Shown piece by piece: positions 10,268 to 22,203 of a stretch of 64,000 nt of DNA. The translations under genes and the position numbers were made by a program. The stretch's first letter is position 1; the number at the start of each line of letters is the position of its first letter. The notes below the pieces were generated by a model. It saw only the letters and a list, made by a program, of their open reading frames with translations. It made no database searches and was not told the DNA's origin. Origin of the DNA: Spiroplasma cantharicola (GTDB taxonomy: Bacteria > Bacillota_I > Bacilli_A > Mycoplasmatales > Mycoplasmataceae); contig NZ_CP012622.1 in the NCBI RefSeq assembly GCF_001281045.1, forward strand, positions 496,001 to 560,000. Direction: 5' to 3'.

Positions 10268-10692
10268 TATTTTGCTATTGTATCATTAAGTGTAAATGGT
10301 GAGTTTATAACAAAAGTAATAGGAACCTAAGTCAAAAATAAAAATGAAACTGTTTCAATTATTATTTCTAATACTAATTGAGAGAGTGACTTCAAAGATA
10401 CTTCAAATATTATTGATTATGATAATTTCAAGTATGGTATTTATAAAAATTGTATGAAAAGGATAATTTAATATTAAATATAAAGAAAATTAGCTTGAAT
10501 AAAAGCAAGTAGAAAGTCATACAATAGTTGAATTATCAACAGGATAGGATGAATCACGTAATACTTCAAGAATTAAATTAACAGTTGTAGCAAAAAATAC
10601 TTATTATAGTACTATTTCAATTAAAGTTGATTATTAAATTTATGCAAGAACAGCAGAAGTAGCAAATAGTTGCGTTACAAAATTAATTTAAA
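10268..10692 (+). pseudogene. remnant of a surface or adhesin-like protein gene
   Basis: Several reading-frame pieces look like protein but are broken by TAA, TAG and frameshifts. One reads SLSVNGEFITKVIG, then NKNETVSIIISNTNW, then SDFKDTSNIIDYDNFKYGIY. A later piece reads SRIKLTVVAKNTYYSTISIK. The Thr/Asn/Val-rich strands resemble the beta-rich repeats of spiroplasma surface lipoproteins, but I cannot name a family. No start or signal peptide remains. Confidence 0.45.
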
Positions 10693-10775
10693 TAGATTAT
10701 TTTAGTAACCAAATATTAATAATGGACAATTAAAATAATTGTCCATTATTAATATTTAATTAAGGAGATAATAAA

Positions 10776-11510
10776 ATGATAGAAATAAAAAATATATCTA
10801 AAATTTTTAAAAAAAATAAGGGAATATTTAATGTTTCATTTTCAATTAAAGATGGTGATTTAACAGGACTAATTGGGGATAATGGAGCAGGAAAAACAAC
10901 TTTAATTAAATCTATAATGGGAGATTATAAATTAGACGAAGGAGAAATAATTTTTTTTGAGAAAAATAAAAATTTTAGATTATTAATTGGATATTTTCCT
11001 GATCAAAATAATTTTCCAAAGTCAGAAAAGATTTATGATTATTGTGAATATATTCTAGATTTAAAAAAAATAAAAATTAAAGATATTAAAACTAAATTTG
11101 AAAATTTAGTTAGTATGCTTGGATTAGAAGAGTATATAAATAATACATTTGAAAAATTATCATCAGGAATGCAAAAAAGAGCACTTCTAATTCCCTTATT
11201 ATTAACGGAGCCAAGGCTTATTATTTTGGATGAACCTACAGAAAATCTGGATGTTAATTCAAGATTGGAGTTTCTAAAACTTATTAAATATTTAGCAATA
11301 GAATTTAAAATTATGATATTAATAACTTCACATAATATTAATGAACTTGAAGATTACATTAATAAAATTATTTTTTTAAAGAATGGTAAAATTTGTTATG
11401 AAAATAATTTTGACAAATCAAAGGAATCTTTAATTGATTTATATCATAAACATTTAGGCGCTGAAAATGAGAATATGGTATTTGATAAACTAAAGGAGAT
11501 AAAAAAATAA
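10776..11510 (+). CDS. ABC transporter ATP-binding protein
   Basis: 244 residues. AAGGAG lies upstream. Motifs are Walker A GDNGAGKTT (about residues 34-42), signature LSSGMQKRA, Walker B LIILDEPTENLD and H-loop ITSHN. This pattern fits the ABC-2 type ATPases (CcmA-like) that pair with large integral permeases. The stop codon shares one base with the next gene's ATG (TAATG), so translation is coupled. The substrate is unknown; lantibiotic or peptide export is common for the family. Confidence 0.9.
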   Translation: MIEIKNISKIFKKNKGIFNVSFSIKDGDLTGLIGDNGAGKTTLIKSIMGDYKLDEGEIIFFEKNKNFRLLIGYFPDQNNFPKSEKIYDYCEYILDLKKIKIKDIKTKFENLVSMLGLEEYINNTFEKLSSGMQKRALLIPLLLTEPRLIILDEPTENLDVNSRLEFLKLIKYLAIEFKIMILITSHNINELEDYINKIIFLKNGKICYENNFDKSKESLIDLYHKHLGAENENMVFDKLKEIKK

Positions 11511-13189
11511 TGACAATTTTTAACCCAATATCTTCAAGAATAATGAAACATACAATGAAGTCAAAGTTTTTTTGAATTACATTTTGTACTTTAATATTCA
11601 CTACTTTTATTATTGATATTCTTTTTTTAATAAAAATTAAGGGAACGCAATCACAACCAGATAAAGTTGTTGCCTATAATTATATTATTTATGCAACTCT
11701 TACTTTTTTTATATTATTATTTGAAATCTTTTTTGCAAATAGGTTTTGAATGAAGGATAAAAGTAATGGAATATTAAATATTGAATATCGTAATGATATA
11801 TCTATTAATAAAATATTTTGAATAAGATTTATTTCAAATAAATTAATTTTATTGACAATGTTATTATCTTTTTATTTCATAAATGTTTTATTTTTCTCGT
11901 TTGTAAAAAATATTTATTTTCAAATTAATTTATTAAATCAAATTATTGTCTTAATAGGGATTATATCAGTTGATATTTTTGTTTCTTCAATTTTTATTAT
12001 AGTTTCTCAATTTAAAAAACAAGTAACATTTGGTGTTATAGCTGGAGTTTTTATTTTAGTTTTGCCGTTTAATAGTTTCATAAATCTTTTAACTAATCTC
12101 TCAAATGAAAGTTATGTCACAGCTGAAAATAATATTAAATACGAAACTACAAAAAGAAGTCATGAATTATATAAATCTAATTCCAATTTCAAACTTTTAG
12201 TTGACCAATATTCTAGTTTACCAAGTTATTTAAAACTTAATAATGAATCACAAACTTATATAATAATAGACTCCGAAGAAGATTATGCTCAATTTTTAGC
12301 AGATAAGGGAGCATTCTATTTTTTCTCACTCTATAAAGAAAAATTTCCTTATAATAGATTTTATAATTTCAATGAAGAAGAGTTTAAAAATAACTTAATT
12401 TTTCAATTTATTGAACAAAGTAATAAATTATTTGAGCTTGAATCTGTAAAACCAATTAACAATTCTTCTGAAAGTATTGAAGAAATATGAGCTGATAGTT
12501 ACTATTCAATTAATTCTAAAGAAAATATAGTTTTAGATGGAAAATATAATTTTAATGAATTAATTAAAAAACTTAAAGTTTTTTACAAAAATGATCAAGA
12601 AAAATTAGAAATTATTAGTTTAGTTAATTTTTATTGTATAAATGTTTTAAGTGTAAATAGAGATCTTTCTTTTTTAGAACTAGGGGATAGAGAATTTCTT
12701 TATGGTGAATCATTAGTTAAAACTGTTATTGATACAAATATGAATCCAGGAGTTATGATCTTTGAAAAGGGATTATTAGATATAATTAATGCTTACTATA
12801 ATGTAAATAAAAACTATAGCCATGAAATAAACGAAAATAATAATGAATTTGCCATTTCTCAAACAAAAAAATTGTATTGAAAAAGTTTTATAAATCCATT
12901 CTTTGTTCTTAATGAAATCCAAACATTTAATTATTTTAATAATAAATATCAACAAAATATATTATTATCTAACTCTTCTGCTTTTCCATCAGAAAATTAT
13001 ACTTATTATCACTTTGTTCTAAAAGATAATTTACAAGATACAAATTTTCCAAATGAGTCAATGGTTAAAAAAATTGATGTAAAGAATTTGAGTTTTCTAA
13101 TAATAATTAATTTTATTTTGTGTTATATAATATCATTTTCACTGTTATTAATCTCATTTAAATTATTTAAAAAATATTTACAAATTTAA
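11510..13189 (+). CDS. large ABC transporter permease (ABC-2-like)
   Basis: 559 residues read with TGA as Trp. Hydrophobic segments occur at about residues 22-42, 62-80, 115-135, 145-160 and 165-185. A long hydrophilic, Asn/Glu-rich region of about 330 residues follows, and a last membrane helix at about 530-552. A large soluble loop between the membrane clusters is typical of ABC-2 permeases with an extracytoplasmic domain. The one-base overlap with the ATPase shows the two form one transporter. Its substrate is unknown. Confidence 0.8.
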
Positions 13190-13194
13190 TAATT

Positions 13195-13228
13195 GATAAA
13201 TATATATTATTTGTAATGTATATTTATC
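13195..13228 (+). terminator. hairpin after ABC permease
   Basis: GATAAATATA and TATATTTATC pair around a T/A-rich loop just after the stop codon. The T-run is weak, so termination efficiency is uncertain. Confidence 0.5.
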
Positions 13229-13798
13229 ATAACTTATTGAATTTTTAATATTATTTATTGCACTACTTTTAGTAGGTTTAAACTTCATTAATTAACTCTT
13301 GTAAAATAATGAAATCTACTGAGTATAGTTTATAAAAATTATTATAAACATTTATATTGTTTACAGAAAATTATCAAAATAATTAATTGAATTGCTATAT
13401 TATAAAAAAGTCAAGATTTTTAAAAAGTTTATTTATATAAATTTAATGAAAACAACTATAAGTTTATACTAATTAATTAAATTAAAAGACTTTATATAAA
13501 TTGCTAAAATACAATATATATAGAAAAGTTCAATTTTATATCAGAAAAAGAATTAGAAATTTTATTATAAACCTAGAGCATTAAATTTAATAAAAATGAA
13601 AAATCTAAAAGTAAAAATATTTAGAAATTTATTCACTTTTTTTATAAAAAGTAATTTGAAATTTAAATAATTCTTATTTAAATTAATCTCTTTGTAAAAT
13701 TATTTTATGGAATACTAGCAATTGCTAGTATATTTTTATTTTTAACAATTAAAGCTATTGAAAGTCTATAATATATATAAGATGTAATGAGGTAAGCA
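13229..13798. other. intergenic upstream of second RpiR-like gene
   Basis: No coding frame is convincing in these 570 bases. A perfect 20-bp palindrome at 13712-13731 (listed separately) and a GAGG ribosome-binding site before 13799 are the only signals seen. Confidence 0.5.
13712..13731. promoter_or_regulatory. 20-bp perfect palindrome, candidate operator
   Basis: ATACTAGCAA followed by TTGCTAGTAT, about 68 bases before the regulator ATG. A T-rich stretch follows on the plus strand. The symmetry and position fit a dimeric repressor site, although a terminator role is possible. Confidence 0.45.
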
Positions 13799-14551
13799 AT
13801 GATAAAAAGTATAAGAGAGGAATTAATTAAAATAAGTCAGTCAAATGTTAATGATTCATCAACTATAATTTCAAAAGAAATTATAAAAAATTATGATAAT
13901 TATATTTTTTTAAGTCAAAAAGAGCTTGCAAATAAATGTTTTGTTTCAGAATCATTAATTACATATTTTGCCAAGAAGATGAATTATACAGGCTATCGTG
14001 AGTTAGTATCTCGTTTAAAATTGGAGCGTGATTTATATAATATGGATAATCCAATTAAATTAGAAGATAACTCAATTGGAAATTATCGACAAGAGTTTGA
14101 AAAAACTTTGAGTTCAATTGATGCTCAAAATTTAGAAATAATAAAAACCATTGACTTTCTTAAAAATGCTAAAAGAATATTTATTTTGAGTAGTTATGAT
14201 CAAGTTAATAATGCAGAATCTTTGTTTAATATTATGCAAATACAAGGGAAAGATGTACATTTTTCTAAATACCGAAAAACTAATGGTTATTATGTTAATG
14301 AGTTAACAGAAGAAGATGCTGCCTTTTTTTTAGTATCTGGATTAGATAATAATAGCTTAGTTAATTATTATGAAAGATTATTTAAAAATAATTGCAAAAG
14401 AATTGTAGTTGTTTCTAATAGTCAAGCATATAAATTTAAAGAACCTGATTCTTTAATAGTTATTCAAAATATTGAAAAGCACGAAATTTATGAGACTGCT
14501 CGTTCTTCATATATTTATTATTTATTAAATTTTATTTTAATAAATATTTAG
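13799..14551 (+). CDS. RpiR/MurR-family regulator of the beta-glucoside cluster
   Basis: 250 residues. GAGGT precedes the ATG. The helix-turn-helix part covers about residues 20-75, with LSQKELANKCFVSESLITYFAKK as the likely core (first twenty residues are the clearest). A divergent SIS-like domain follows (about 115-235), with RIFILSSYDQVNNAESLF and VVVSNSQAYKF as candidate ligand-binding blocks. Ser-rich loops that bind the phosphosugar are less conserved than in the gene at 5778. It sits just before the PTS and GH1 genes, separated by a terminator, and is the likely regulator of that cluster. Confidence 0.78.
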   Translation: MIKSIREELIKISQSNVNDSSTIISKEIIKNYDNYIFLSQKELANKCFVSESLITYFAKKMNYTGYRELVSRLKLERDLYNMDNPIKLEDNSIGNYRQEFEKTLSSIDAQNLEIIKTIDFLKNAKRIFILSSYDQVNNAESLFNIMQIQGKDVHFSKYRKTNGYYVNELTEEDAAFFLVSGLDNNSLVNYYERLFKNNCKRIVVVSNSQAYKFKEPDSLIVIQNIEKHEIYETARSSYIYYLLNFILINI

Positions 14552-14559
14552 TTTTTTAA

Positions 14560-14604
14560 ACTACTTTAATGTTTTTGCATTAATTTAAAGTAGTATTTTT
14601 TTTA
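14560..14604 (+). terminator. hairpin terminator after RpiR-like gene
   Basis: Arms ACTACTTTAA (14560-14569) and TTAAAGTAGT (14585-14594) are followed by a T8 run. Confidence 0.8.
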
Positions 14605-14659
14605 TTGTAATTATCGTATTTCACTATTAAATAGTTAATGAAGGAGAAGGAAAAAGGAT

Positions 14660-17050
14660 ATGAAAATTAATTTATATGCACCTTGTGATGGAATAATACA
14701 TCCGATTGAAGATTTAAATGATGGTGTATTTTCGCAAAAAGCTTTAGGTGATGGCTTTTTTATCGAACCAATAACTAATACTATTTGCTCACCACTTGAA
14801 AGTGCAACAGTAAGTTTGATTTTTGAAACCCAACATGCTTTTTATATTGAAAATAAAAAAACAAGATTATTAATTCATATTGGAATTGATACAGTTGCTT
14901 TAAATGGTGATGGATTTAAAACAGCGGTTACACTAAATCAAAAAATTAAAAAAAATGATATTTTAACGTCAATAGATTTTGAGCTTTTGGAAAAAAGAAA
15001 CTTAAATAAAGCAATTATAGTTGCAATTGATTCAGAAAAGGGTGAATCAATATTACATTTAAAAATATCAAAGAATCAAATTAAACAAGGACAATTAATA
15101 GGTTATTTGGAAGTTAAAAAAAGTCCAATAAAAACAGAAAAAAGTAATCTTTGAAAAGATATTAGTGAAGATATTTTAAAGAATGTTGGGGGAAATAATA
15201 ATTTTAATTCCTATTACAATTGTATGACAAGATTAAGGATAAAAATTAATGATAAACAGTTAGTAGATGAAGATACATTAAAAAATCTTGCTAAGGTTAA
15301 AGGAATCAATTGAAGTGGCAATGAGCTTCAAATTATTATTGGTGGAGATGCTTATAAAGTAAAAGATGAATTTGATTTTATTTTAAAATCAAAGAATATT
15401 AAAACAGAGAAAAAAGGTGCTTGAAGAACAATAACTCAGTTTATTTCAAATGTAATGATACCAGCACTACCAGTTTTAATGGCAACTGGTATTATTGCAG
15501 GAATTCAAGCTTTATTTGCTCAATTTGGTTGAGTTCAAGTTCCAAGTGCTGAACTACCTGAAACACAGTTAAACTTATTTTCAATGCTTTTATTTATTGG
15601 TTCAAAAGTTGGTTTGGAAATGATAGGAATTGTTTTTTGTTATAATACTGTCAAGTATCTTGGTGGAGATCCAATAATGGGAATCTTTTTAGGAATTGCT
15701 TTAACCACAAGACACTTCTTAGGTTCTGGTTTTGGTGAGGGGGCTTTAAATTGACAACATGATGGTAAGGGATATTATTTATTTCAATTATTTGGTAATA
15801 AAATTTATATTAAAGGCTATGAATCAAGTATTATTCCTTTAATAACTGGTGGTATTTTCTTATTTTATGTTGATAAGTTTGTTAAAAAATGAATGCCAGG
15901 CGCAGTTGACATTGTATTTAGACCAGCAATTGTCTTTATGACAGCATTTGTAGCAACACTATTTATAATAGGTCCAATTACAGGAATAATTGAACAATTA
16001 CTCGGTCAAAGTGTTATTGCAATTGGAGATTTACCAATTGGTTTAGGTGTTGCAATATTTTGCGGGTTTTGACAAATTTTGGTTTTGACAGGTGTTCATA
16101 TTGCAGTTGCTAATGCTGTAAAATTTCCAATTATGGCAAATCAAGGTTCATCAATGTTAGCTGCTGGATTTGGAATTGCCATCTTGGCTCAATTTGGAGC
16201 TTGTATTGGGGTATTCTTAAGAACTCGTGATCAAAAACTGAAGCAAGCTGCAGTAGGAGCAATGCCTTCAATAATTTTTGGTATTAGTGAACCTACAATT
16301 TTTGGAGTTAATCTACCAAAAATTAGACCATTTGTTTGTGGATCAATTGCGGCTTTTTTTGGAGGTATGTTATCAGGAATTTTAAAATTAGATGCTGATG
16401 TAATTGGTGGTGGTGGTTTTTTGCAAATAATGTGATTTACAGATAGCATATTAGAAATGATTCTTTATTTAATGGTATTGCTTATAACAATTACAATTGC
16501 TTGCCTTTTAACTTTAACATTCTTTAGTGAGAGAAAAACTGAATTAAAACAAGTGAAAACATTAAATTGATCAATTAAAAAATATTTAGTTATAAATAAT
16601 AGAGTTTCTAAAAAGGAGTATAATTTATTATTGAATGATAAAGAAAAAAATATAATAGTTGACCTTAATAATAACAAAAAAGAATATTATAAATATGAAA
16701 AACTAAAATTGGAAGAAATTAAATTAAAACAAAAGCTTGAAAATAGTGCAGCTGGAAAGATTAATAATAAAAATTTTGAAAATAAAATAAATGATATTAA
16801 GGTTAATTTAAAAGAGCAAGAAATTGTGATTAATGATTTTAACAAAAAAATGATAAAAGTAATTGATAATTATTTAACAGAGATTTCTTACGTGTCTAAG
16901 AATAATGAACTTCTTATTTTAAGAAACGATTATTTAAATAGTTTAAACTCATTATTTAATATTTATAATAATAGAGAAAAAATGGAAAGTCATTTGGAAG
17001 TTACTAATTTAAATTTTAAAAATAAATTATTGTATGTATTTAGAAAATAA
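14660..17050 (+). CDS. PTS beta-glucoside-type EIIABC with C-terminal coiled-coil tail
   Basis: 796 residues in one frame with many TGA Trp codons. EIIA comes first (about residues 1-155), with the phospho-histidine H73 in LLIHIGIDT and the companion H58 in QHAF. EIIB follows (about 170-260), with phosphocysteine C188 in NCMTRLRI. EIIC follows (about 265-620), with the conserved GISEPTIFGVNLP block. The A-B-C order differs from the usual B-C-A of BglF-type proteins. The last 170 or so residues are charged, Lys/Glu/Asn-rich and predicted helical, and this is not a normal PTS part. AAGGAGAAGG precedes the ATG. It ends 11 bases before the glycosidase gene. Confidence 0.9.
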
Positions 17051-17061
17051 AAGGAGAAAAT

Positions 17062-18453
17062 ATGAAAAAAATAGGTAAAGATTTTTTATGAGGTGCATCA
17101 ACAAGTGCATATCAATTCGAGGGAGGTTTTGATAGTGATGGTAAAGGTTTATCAATTCAAGATGTAAAGGAAATTTTAAATAAAGAAACCTCAGATTTTA
17201 AAGTTGCTTCAGATCACTACAACCATTGAAAAGAAGATGTGACTTTAATGGCTCAGATGGGGTTTAAATCTTATCGTTTTTCAATTTCATGAACAAGAAT
17301 AATTCCTAATGGAATTGGTGAAATCAATAAAAAGGGAGTGGAATTTTATAGTAATTTAATTGATGAGTTATTAAAACATAAAATTGAACCAGTAGTAACA
17401 ATGTTTCACTTTGATATGCCAAATGAACTTGAAAAAATTGGGGGATGAGCAAATCGCAAAGTGATCACTGCTTATGTTAATTATGCAAATGTTTTATTTG
17501 ATAATTTTGGTGACCGTATTAAATATTGAATTACAATAAATGAACAAAATGTTTTACTATTACAAGGACCTATTGTGGGAATTAAAAGACCTCAAAATTG
17601 TAATGTTTTAAAACATGTTTTTCAGATGAATCACAATATTACAGTAGCACAAGCTCTTGTGATGGAAGAATGTCATAAAAGATTTGATAGTAAAGTTAAA
17701 ATTGGAACAGCCCCAAATATTTCGTCAATTTATCCTGCTAGTTGTAAACCAGAAGATATTGTTGCTTCAAAAAATATTGCTGTTTTAAGAAATTGATTTT
17801 ATCTTGATATTATTGTAAAAGGTATTTATAATCGTATTTTATTAGCCCTTTTAGAAGAGCAAAATGCTATGTTTGAAATTAGACAAGGAGATATGGAAAT
17901 AATAAAAAAGGCAAATCCAGATTTTATTGCTTTTAACTATTACACGACAACAACAGTTAAAATGAATGAAAAAATTGATAATTATAAATTACCAGATCAA
18001 GAGCGTGTTTTTGGTTTTCCAGGATTTGGTCAAACAGTTTCAAATGCAAATTTGGCAAAAACTCAATTTGGATGAGAAATTGATCCAAAGGGGTTAAAAG
18101 TTACTTTACTAGAATTACAAGAGAGATACAATTTACCAGTAATTATTACCGAAAATGGAATTGGTGCTTATGATAAATTAGAAGAGGGAAAAATTAATGA
18201 TGATTATAGAATTAATTATTTAAAGTCCCATATTGAAGCTATTAAAGAAGCTGTTAATGAGGGATCACAAGTATTTGGTTATAATTGTTGGAGTGCTTTT
18301 GATTTAATTTCAGTTCATGAAGGAATTTCAAAAAGGTACGGTTTAATTTATATTGATCGTGAAGAAAAAGATATTAAAACAGCAAGAAGAATTAGAAAAA
18401 AAAGTTCTTATTGATATGAGAAAGTAATTAAGAGTAATGGTGAAAATTTATAA
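17062..18453 (+). CDS. glycoside hydrolase family 1, likely 6-phospho-beta-glucosidase
   Basis: 463 residues. AAGGAG lies upstream. It should hydrolyse the phosphorylated beta-glucoside delivered by the PTS just upstream, giving glucose 6-phosphate and an aglycone or glucose. GH1 signatures are the N-terminal [15 protein letters not shown], the acid/base E161 in TINEQN and the nucleophile E364 in IITENG. SAFDLIS and KKSSYWYEKVI near the C-terminus also match. TINEQN replaces the more usual T-x-NEP. The length is normal for the family. A hairpin terminator follows, so it closes the operon. Confidence 0.92.
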
Positions 18454-18460
18454 ACTTAAA

Positions 18461-18537
<77 letters not shown>

Positions 18538-18909
18538 TTTCTAAATATATAAAATTTATTTTGTATAAAACCTAATAAGTGAAAAAATAAATTATTATTA
18601 AATATAAATACAACTTATTCATTTTTTTTAATTATTTTTTTATTGATAAAAATATTTTTATATTAACTATGTTCAATTCATAAAAAAAATATCCCTTAAA
18701 TACTAGCTTACAATAAAATAAAACACTTTAATAGTTTCTTAAATTAACTTTTTTAAGACACAACTAATATTTTCAATACTTAAAGATTAAAATATTTTTT
18801 TTCATTTCTTCATTATTATGAAGGTATAGATTTAATTGAAAGGAGAAATTTAATTAAGAAAGGTAAAAAAATTAAATTAAATTATTTAATTTTTAAGAAA
18901 GGATACACA
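18538..18909. other. intergenic before metallopeptidase gene
   Basis: AT-rich with no coding frame. Two AAGAAAGG-like purine stretches occur shortly before the start at 18910. Confidence 0.5.
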
Positions 18910-20946
18910 ATGTTAAAAATAAGTTTATTGAATTTATTGCTTTTATCAAATCCAGTATTAACTAGTGTGAATAATGTTTGTATAGAAAATGAAAATATTT
19001 ATTCAAGTAAAAATGAATATCTTACTAATAATTCAAAAGTTTTAGAAAATCATATAGAAGAAAACTTAAAAATGTCACATTCATATTTAGTGCCAACAGG
19101 TTACTTTTTAAAAAGTGGAGAAAAATATAAAATAAAGTTAAATAAAAAAGTATCAGAGAGTGATAACATTGGAATTAGTATTGGACAAAATGGTAGATAT
19201 GATAATTCAAATTTAGTTTCGGGTTTTCAACATTTTCTTATTGATAAAGAAAGTGATGAAATAGAATTTGTTGCTGATAGAGATGGAGTATTATATATTT
19301 ATGATAATTTAGGCAATAGAACTTATTCGTTAAAAACTATTAGCGGAAATAATTTTATTAAAATACCAACTTATATTTTAGGGAAAACTAATTTAAATGA
19401 ATTCCTTTGAGAAGTAGATCAAACAGAGTCAAAATTTATTGAATTTATTAGTGAAAATACTATTTCAACAATTCAAACAAGATGATTTAAAGAAGTAGAT
19501 CGCAATAAAATTAATCTAGAAAAAAGTTTAACCTATTTCGATAATTTTTGAAAATGATCAAATCAATTTTATGGATTAGATCAAAACTCAAATGGAATAA
19601 ATAAAAAATATAATAATTATGTTCATCTTGCAAATCCAGATACAGGTCCAGGTGCAGCTTTTGCAGCAAATCAATATCTAGGTTTTTGAGGTAAAAGTAA
19701 TGTAAAATATTTATTTGAAAGACAAGTGGATAATTTATGAGGTTTATATCATGAGTTAGGTCATACTTACCAAACTCCAGATTATATATGAAGTGGAATG
19801 TTAGAAGTTACTGTAAATTTATCAGCACTTTATATTCAAGAAAATTTAGGTATTGGATTATCAATTGATAATGCTTCTAACCAAAAGAGAGTAAAGGAGT
19901 ATTTGAGCAAACCTAATGAAGAAAAGGACTTTCAAAGTATTAGAGATTTAACACAATCATTAACAATGTTTTATCAATTGCAAACTTCATTTGGACCTAA
20001 ATTTTATCCATACTTGTCACAATTTTATAGGGCACAATTCTTAGTTGAAAAAGACTTTGATAAAATCAATAAATACATTTATATGACTTCATTTGTAAGT
20101 GGCTATAATCTTTCTAAATTTTTTGATGAGTGAGGATTGAAAATGACTTCAGAAACCAGAGAAGCAATTTCAAAATTTAAACCTCTTGATAAAAAAATTT
20201 GATTAAATCACACTGAGCCTAATATTAAAATTGTTCAAGAAGATATTTCAAAAAAATATGAGAAACAAAAAGAAATTGAGATTTATCAAAGAAGTAATTT
20301 AACTCCAGAATTTGGAACAACATTTTTATCTGCTAAAGATGTTGAAAAGTATTTTTATTCACCAACTTCATCAAATTATAATTCACTTGTAAATAATAAA
20401 TGAAACTCAAAAAATATAAGGGTAAATAAAATAAATTATGGTGTAGTTGAGTTTGTATTAAATAAAGATGGTTTTTTACCTGAAAAATATTATATTAATA
20501 CTGAGTTTAAAGATATTAAAACAAAAATAGAATTTTATGGAATTGGAACAAATAAATATGGAGAAATGTATTTAAATACAATCGATAAAAAATTATTTTT
20601 ACTAGGAAATGGTTCTGGAAAATGAGTTAATGACGGATATAATAATAAAAAATATTATGAGATTAATATTTATGATGAAAAGGGAAAATTATTTAAAAAT
20701 GAAGTTATTAAAGGAAATGAATCAATTACTAAATATCAATCAACAAATTTTTGAAAAAATGGAATGGACTATAAAGAAGGTTATAGGATTGAATTATCAG
20801 TTGGAGAAAATCATAAAATGACTTATTATTCTGATGTAAATAAGTCTATGACTTTTAAACAGCTTTCACCTAAAGCACAGTATGAAAATTATGTTTTTAA
20901 AATAAATAATGGAGATATATTATTTGATTCTTATTATATAAAATAG
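18910..20946 (+). CDS. secreted M60-like (enhancin-type) zinc metallopeptidase
   Basis: 678 residues with many TGA Trp codons. The N-terminus (MLKISLLNLLLLSNPVLTS) looks like a cleavable signal peptide without a lipobox, so the protein is probably secreted. The gluzincin motif is HELGH (H281, E282, H285), with a further Glu at E299 in MLEV. This matches the HExxHx(8,28)E signature of the M60-like family, whose members cleave mucin-type glycoproteins or insect peritrophic matrix. NLWGLYHELGHTYQ is a typical context. Length and region order are reasonable for the family. It could act on the host gut or haemolymph barrier, which is inference. AGAAAGGA precedes the ATG. Confidence 0.85.
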
Positions 20947-20984
20947 TAATCTAAGCTATATTTTTATTTTTAATAAAATAATAT

Positions 20985-21031
20985 CTAATTTCACTTATTA
21001 CTAATTAATAAATGAAATTAGTTTTTATTTT
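20985..21031 (+). terminator. hairpin terminator after M60-like gene
   Basis: The 16-base arms at 20985-21000 and 21006-21021 are nearly complementary, and TTTTTATTTT follows. Confidence 0.75.
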
Positions 21032-21269
21032 AAAAAATCTAATCTCTAAAAAGTTAAATTTGGATTATTAAAACCATTTGACATATAAAAAATCTCATTA
21101 TTAACTTTACTGAAATTGTTAAATTAATGAAAAACTTGCGACAAATCAATTTGTTTTTTCAAATTTTATTTGTAAGGATGACAGTTTTAATATATTTTTT
21201 ATTTAAAAAAATATTTTTAAAATGATAAAATATTTTTAGTAGATAATCTATAAAAAGGAGGTAAAACAA

Positions 21270-21701
21270 TTGAGAAAAATATTAAGTTTATTAGGAGAAA
21301 TTTCCCTAGTTATTTCTTCATCATCATCTGTTGTATCATGTTTTGATACAAGACCAATCATTGATCATACTTTTAAAGATGAATTTGTAATATTTGATTT
21401 AGGAACAATATCGGGAAATGAAGATATTCCAAGTATTGAAATTATATATAATGCAATTACAAAGGCACATGAAAATGTTGTGGATTGAGGATGAGCAGTA
21501 CCAATAGAAGATATTTTGTTTGTTAATGAACCAACAATTAAATTGTGCACTATCAGAGTTATGGAAGGTCGCGATCAACCAACTCTTACAGGAGAAGTGC
21601 AATTTACATATACTTATAAGAAAATAGAAAAAAGTGAAATGAACTTTTATTCAAGTGGTCAAAAGGATAACTTTATAAAAAGAGATGCAACAATGGAATA
21701 A
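21270..21701 (+). CDS. short lipoprotein, TTG start
   Basis: 143 residues. The start is TTG at 21270, seven bases after a perfect AGGAGG. The N-terminus MRKILSLLGEISLVISSSSS ends at a lipobox cysteine (VVSC, about residue 24), so it is a surface lipoprotein. The following FDLGTISGNEDIPSIEIIYNAI resembles the common spiroplasma lipoprotein start (DLG-x-I followed by a helix). It is shorter than usual for that group and may be a truncated member. Three short stretches of Lys/Glu end the protein. No function is known. Confidence 0.72.
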
Positions 21702-21726
21702 AGTGCAAAAATTATAAAATTCACTA

Positions 21727-21843
21727 TTATTTGAAAATCAATAGAAAATACTATCATAGTCAATTATCTAGTTTTACAGTTCCTTCTAATTATTGTTCAA
21801 CAAGACAATCAGAATTATGTGAGTATATTGCTTTTAATTTTTA
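21727..21843 (+). pseudogene. fragment of putative cysteine peptidase with catalytic Cys region
   Basis: One frame reads YHSQLSSFTVPSNYCSTRQ and then SELCEYIAFNF before a TAA. The CEYIA block looks like the nucleophile region of a mollicute putative cysteine peptidase and aligns with GLGEYISI in the pseudogene at 25030. The fragment has no start. It is probably a stump left after recombination. Confidence 0.4.
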
Positions 21844-22203
21844 AATAAATTATTTACATTTTTTTGAGAAATACAATTTATATTCCAATTGATAGGCAAA
21901 TTATTTTTATCAATTAGAATCAGAGGTACCTAAGATTTTTAAATTTTTAGCCTTAATAAAGATGTGCAGTATCATTTAATGTATAAAAAAATTATCAAAG
22001 AAGTAAGTGTCCATTTTTAGATAAATAATTGAAAAGTTAAAAAAATATATTGAATTACTTTAAAAAAATAAATAGAGATTTAATTTTTTTATAAAAAATA
22101 TGCTAATCAAATTTTGAATATAAAATTATTAATAAATAATATTTTGGAATAGACAGTTAATAATTTTTATAGATTTTAATTTAGATGTAATAGGGGATAT
22201 AAA
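21844..22203. other. intergenic, degenerate
   Basis: No intact frame. It may contain further decay products of the peptidase fragment, but nothing is firm. GGGGAT lies just before the next ATG. Confidence 0.4.
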
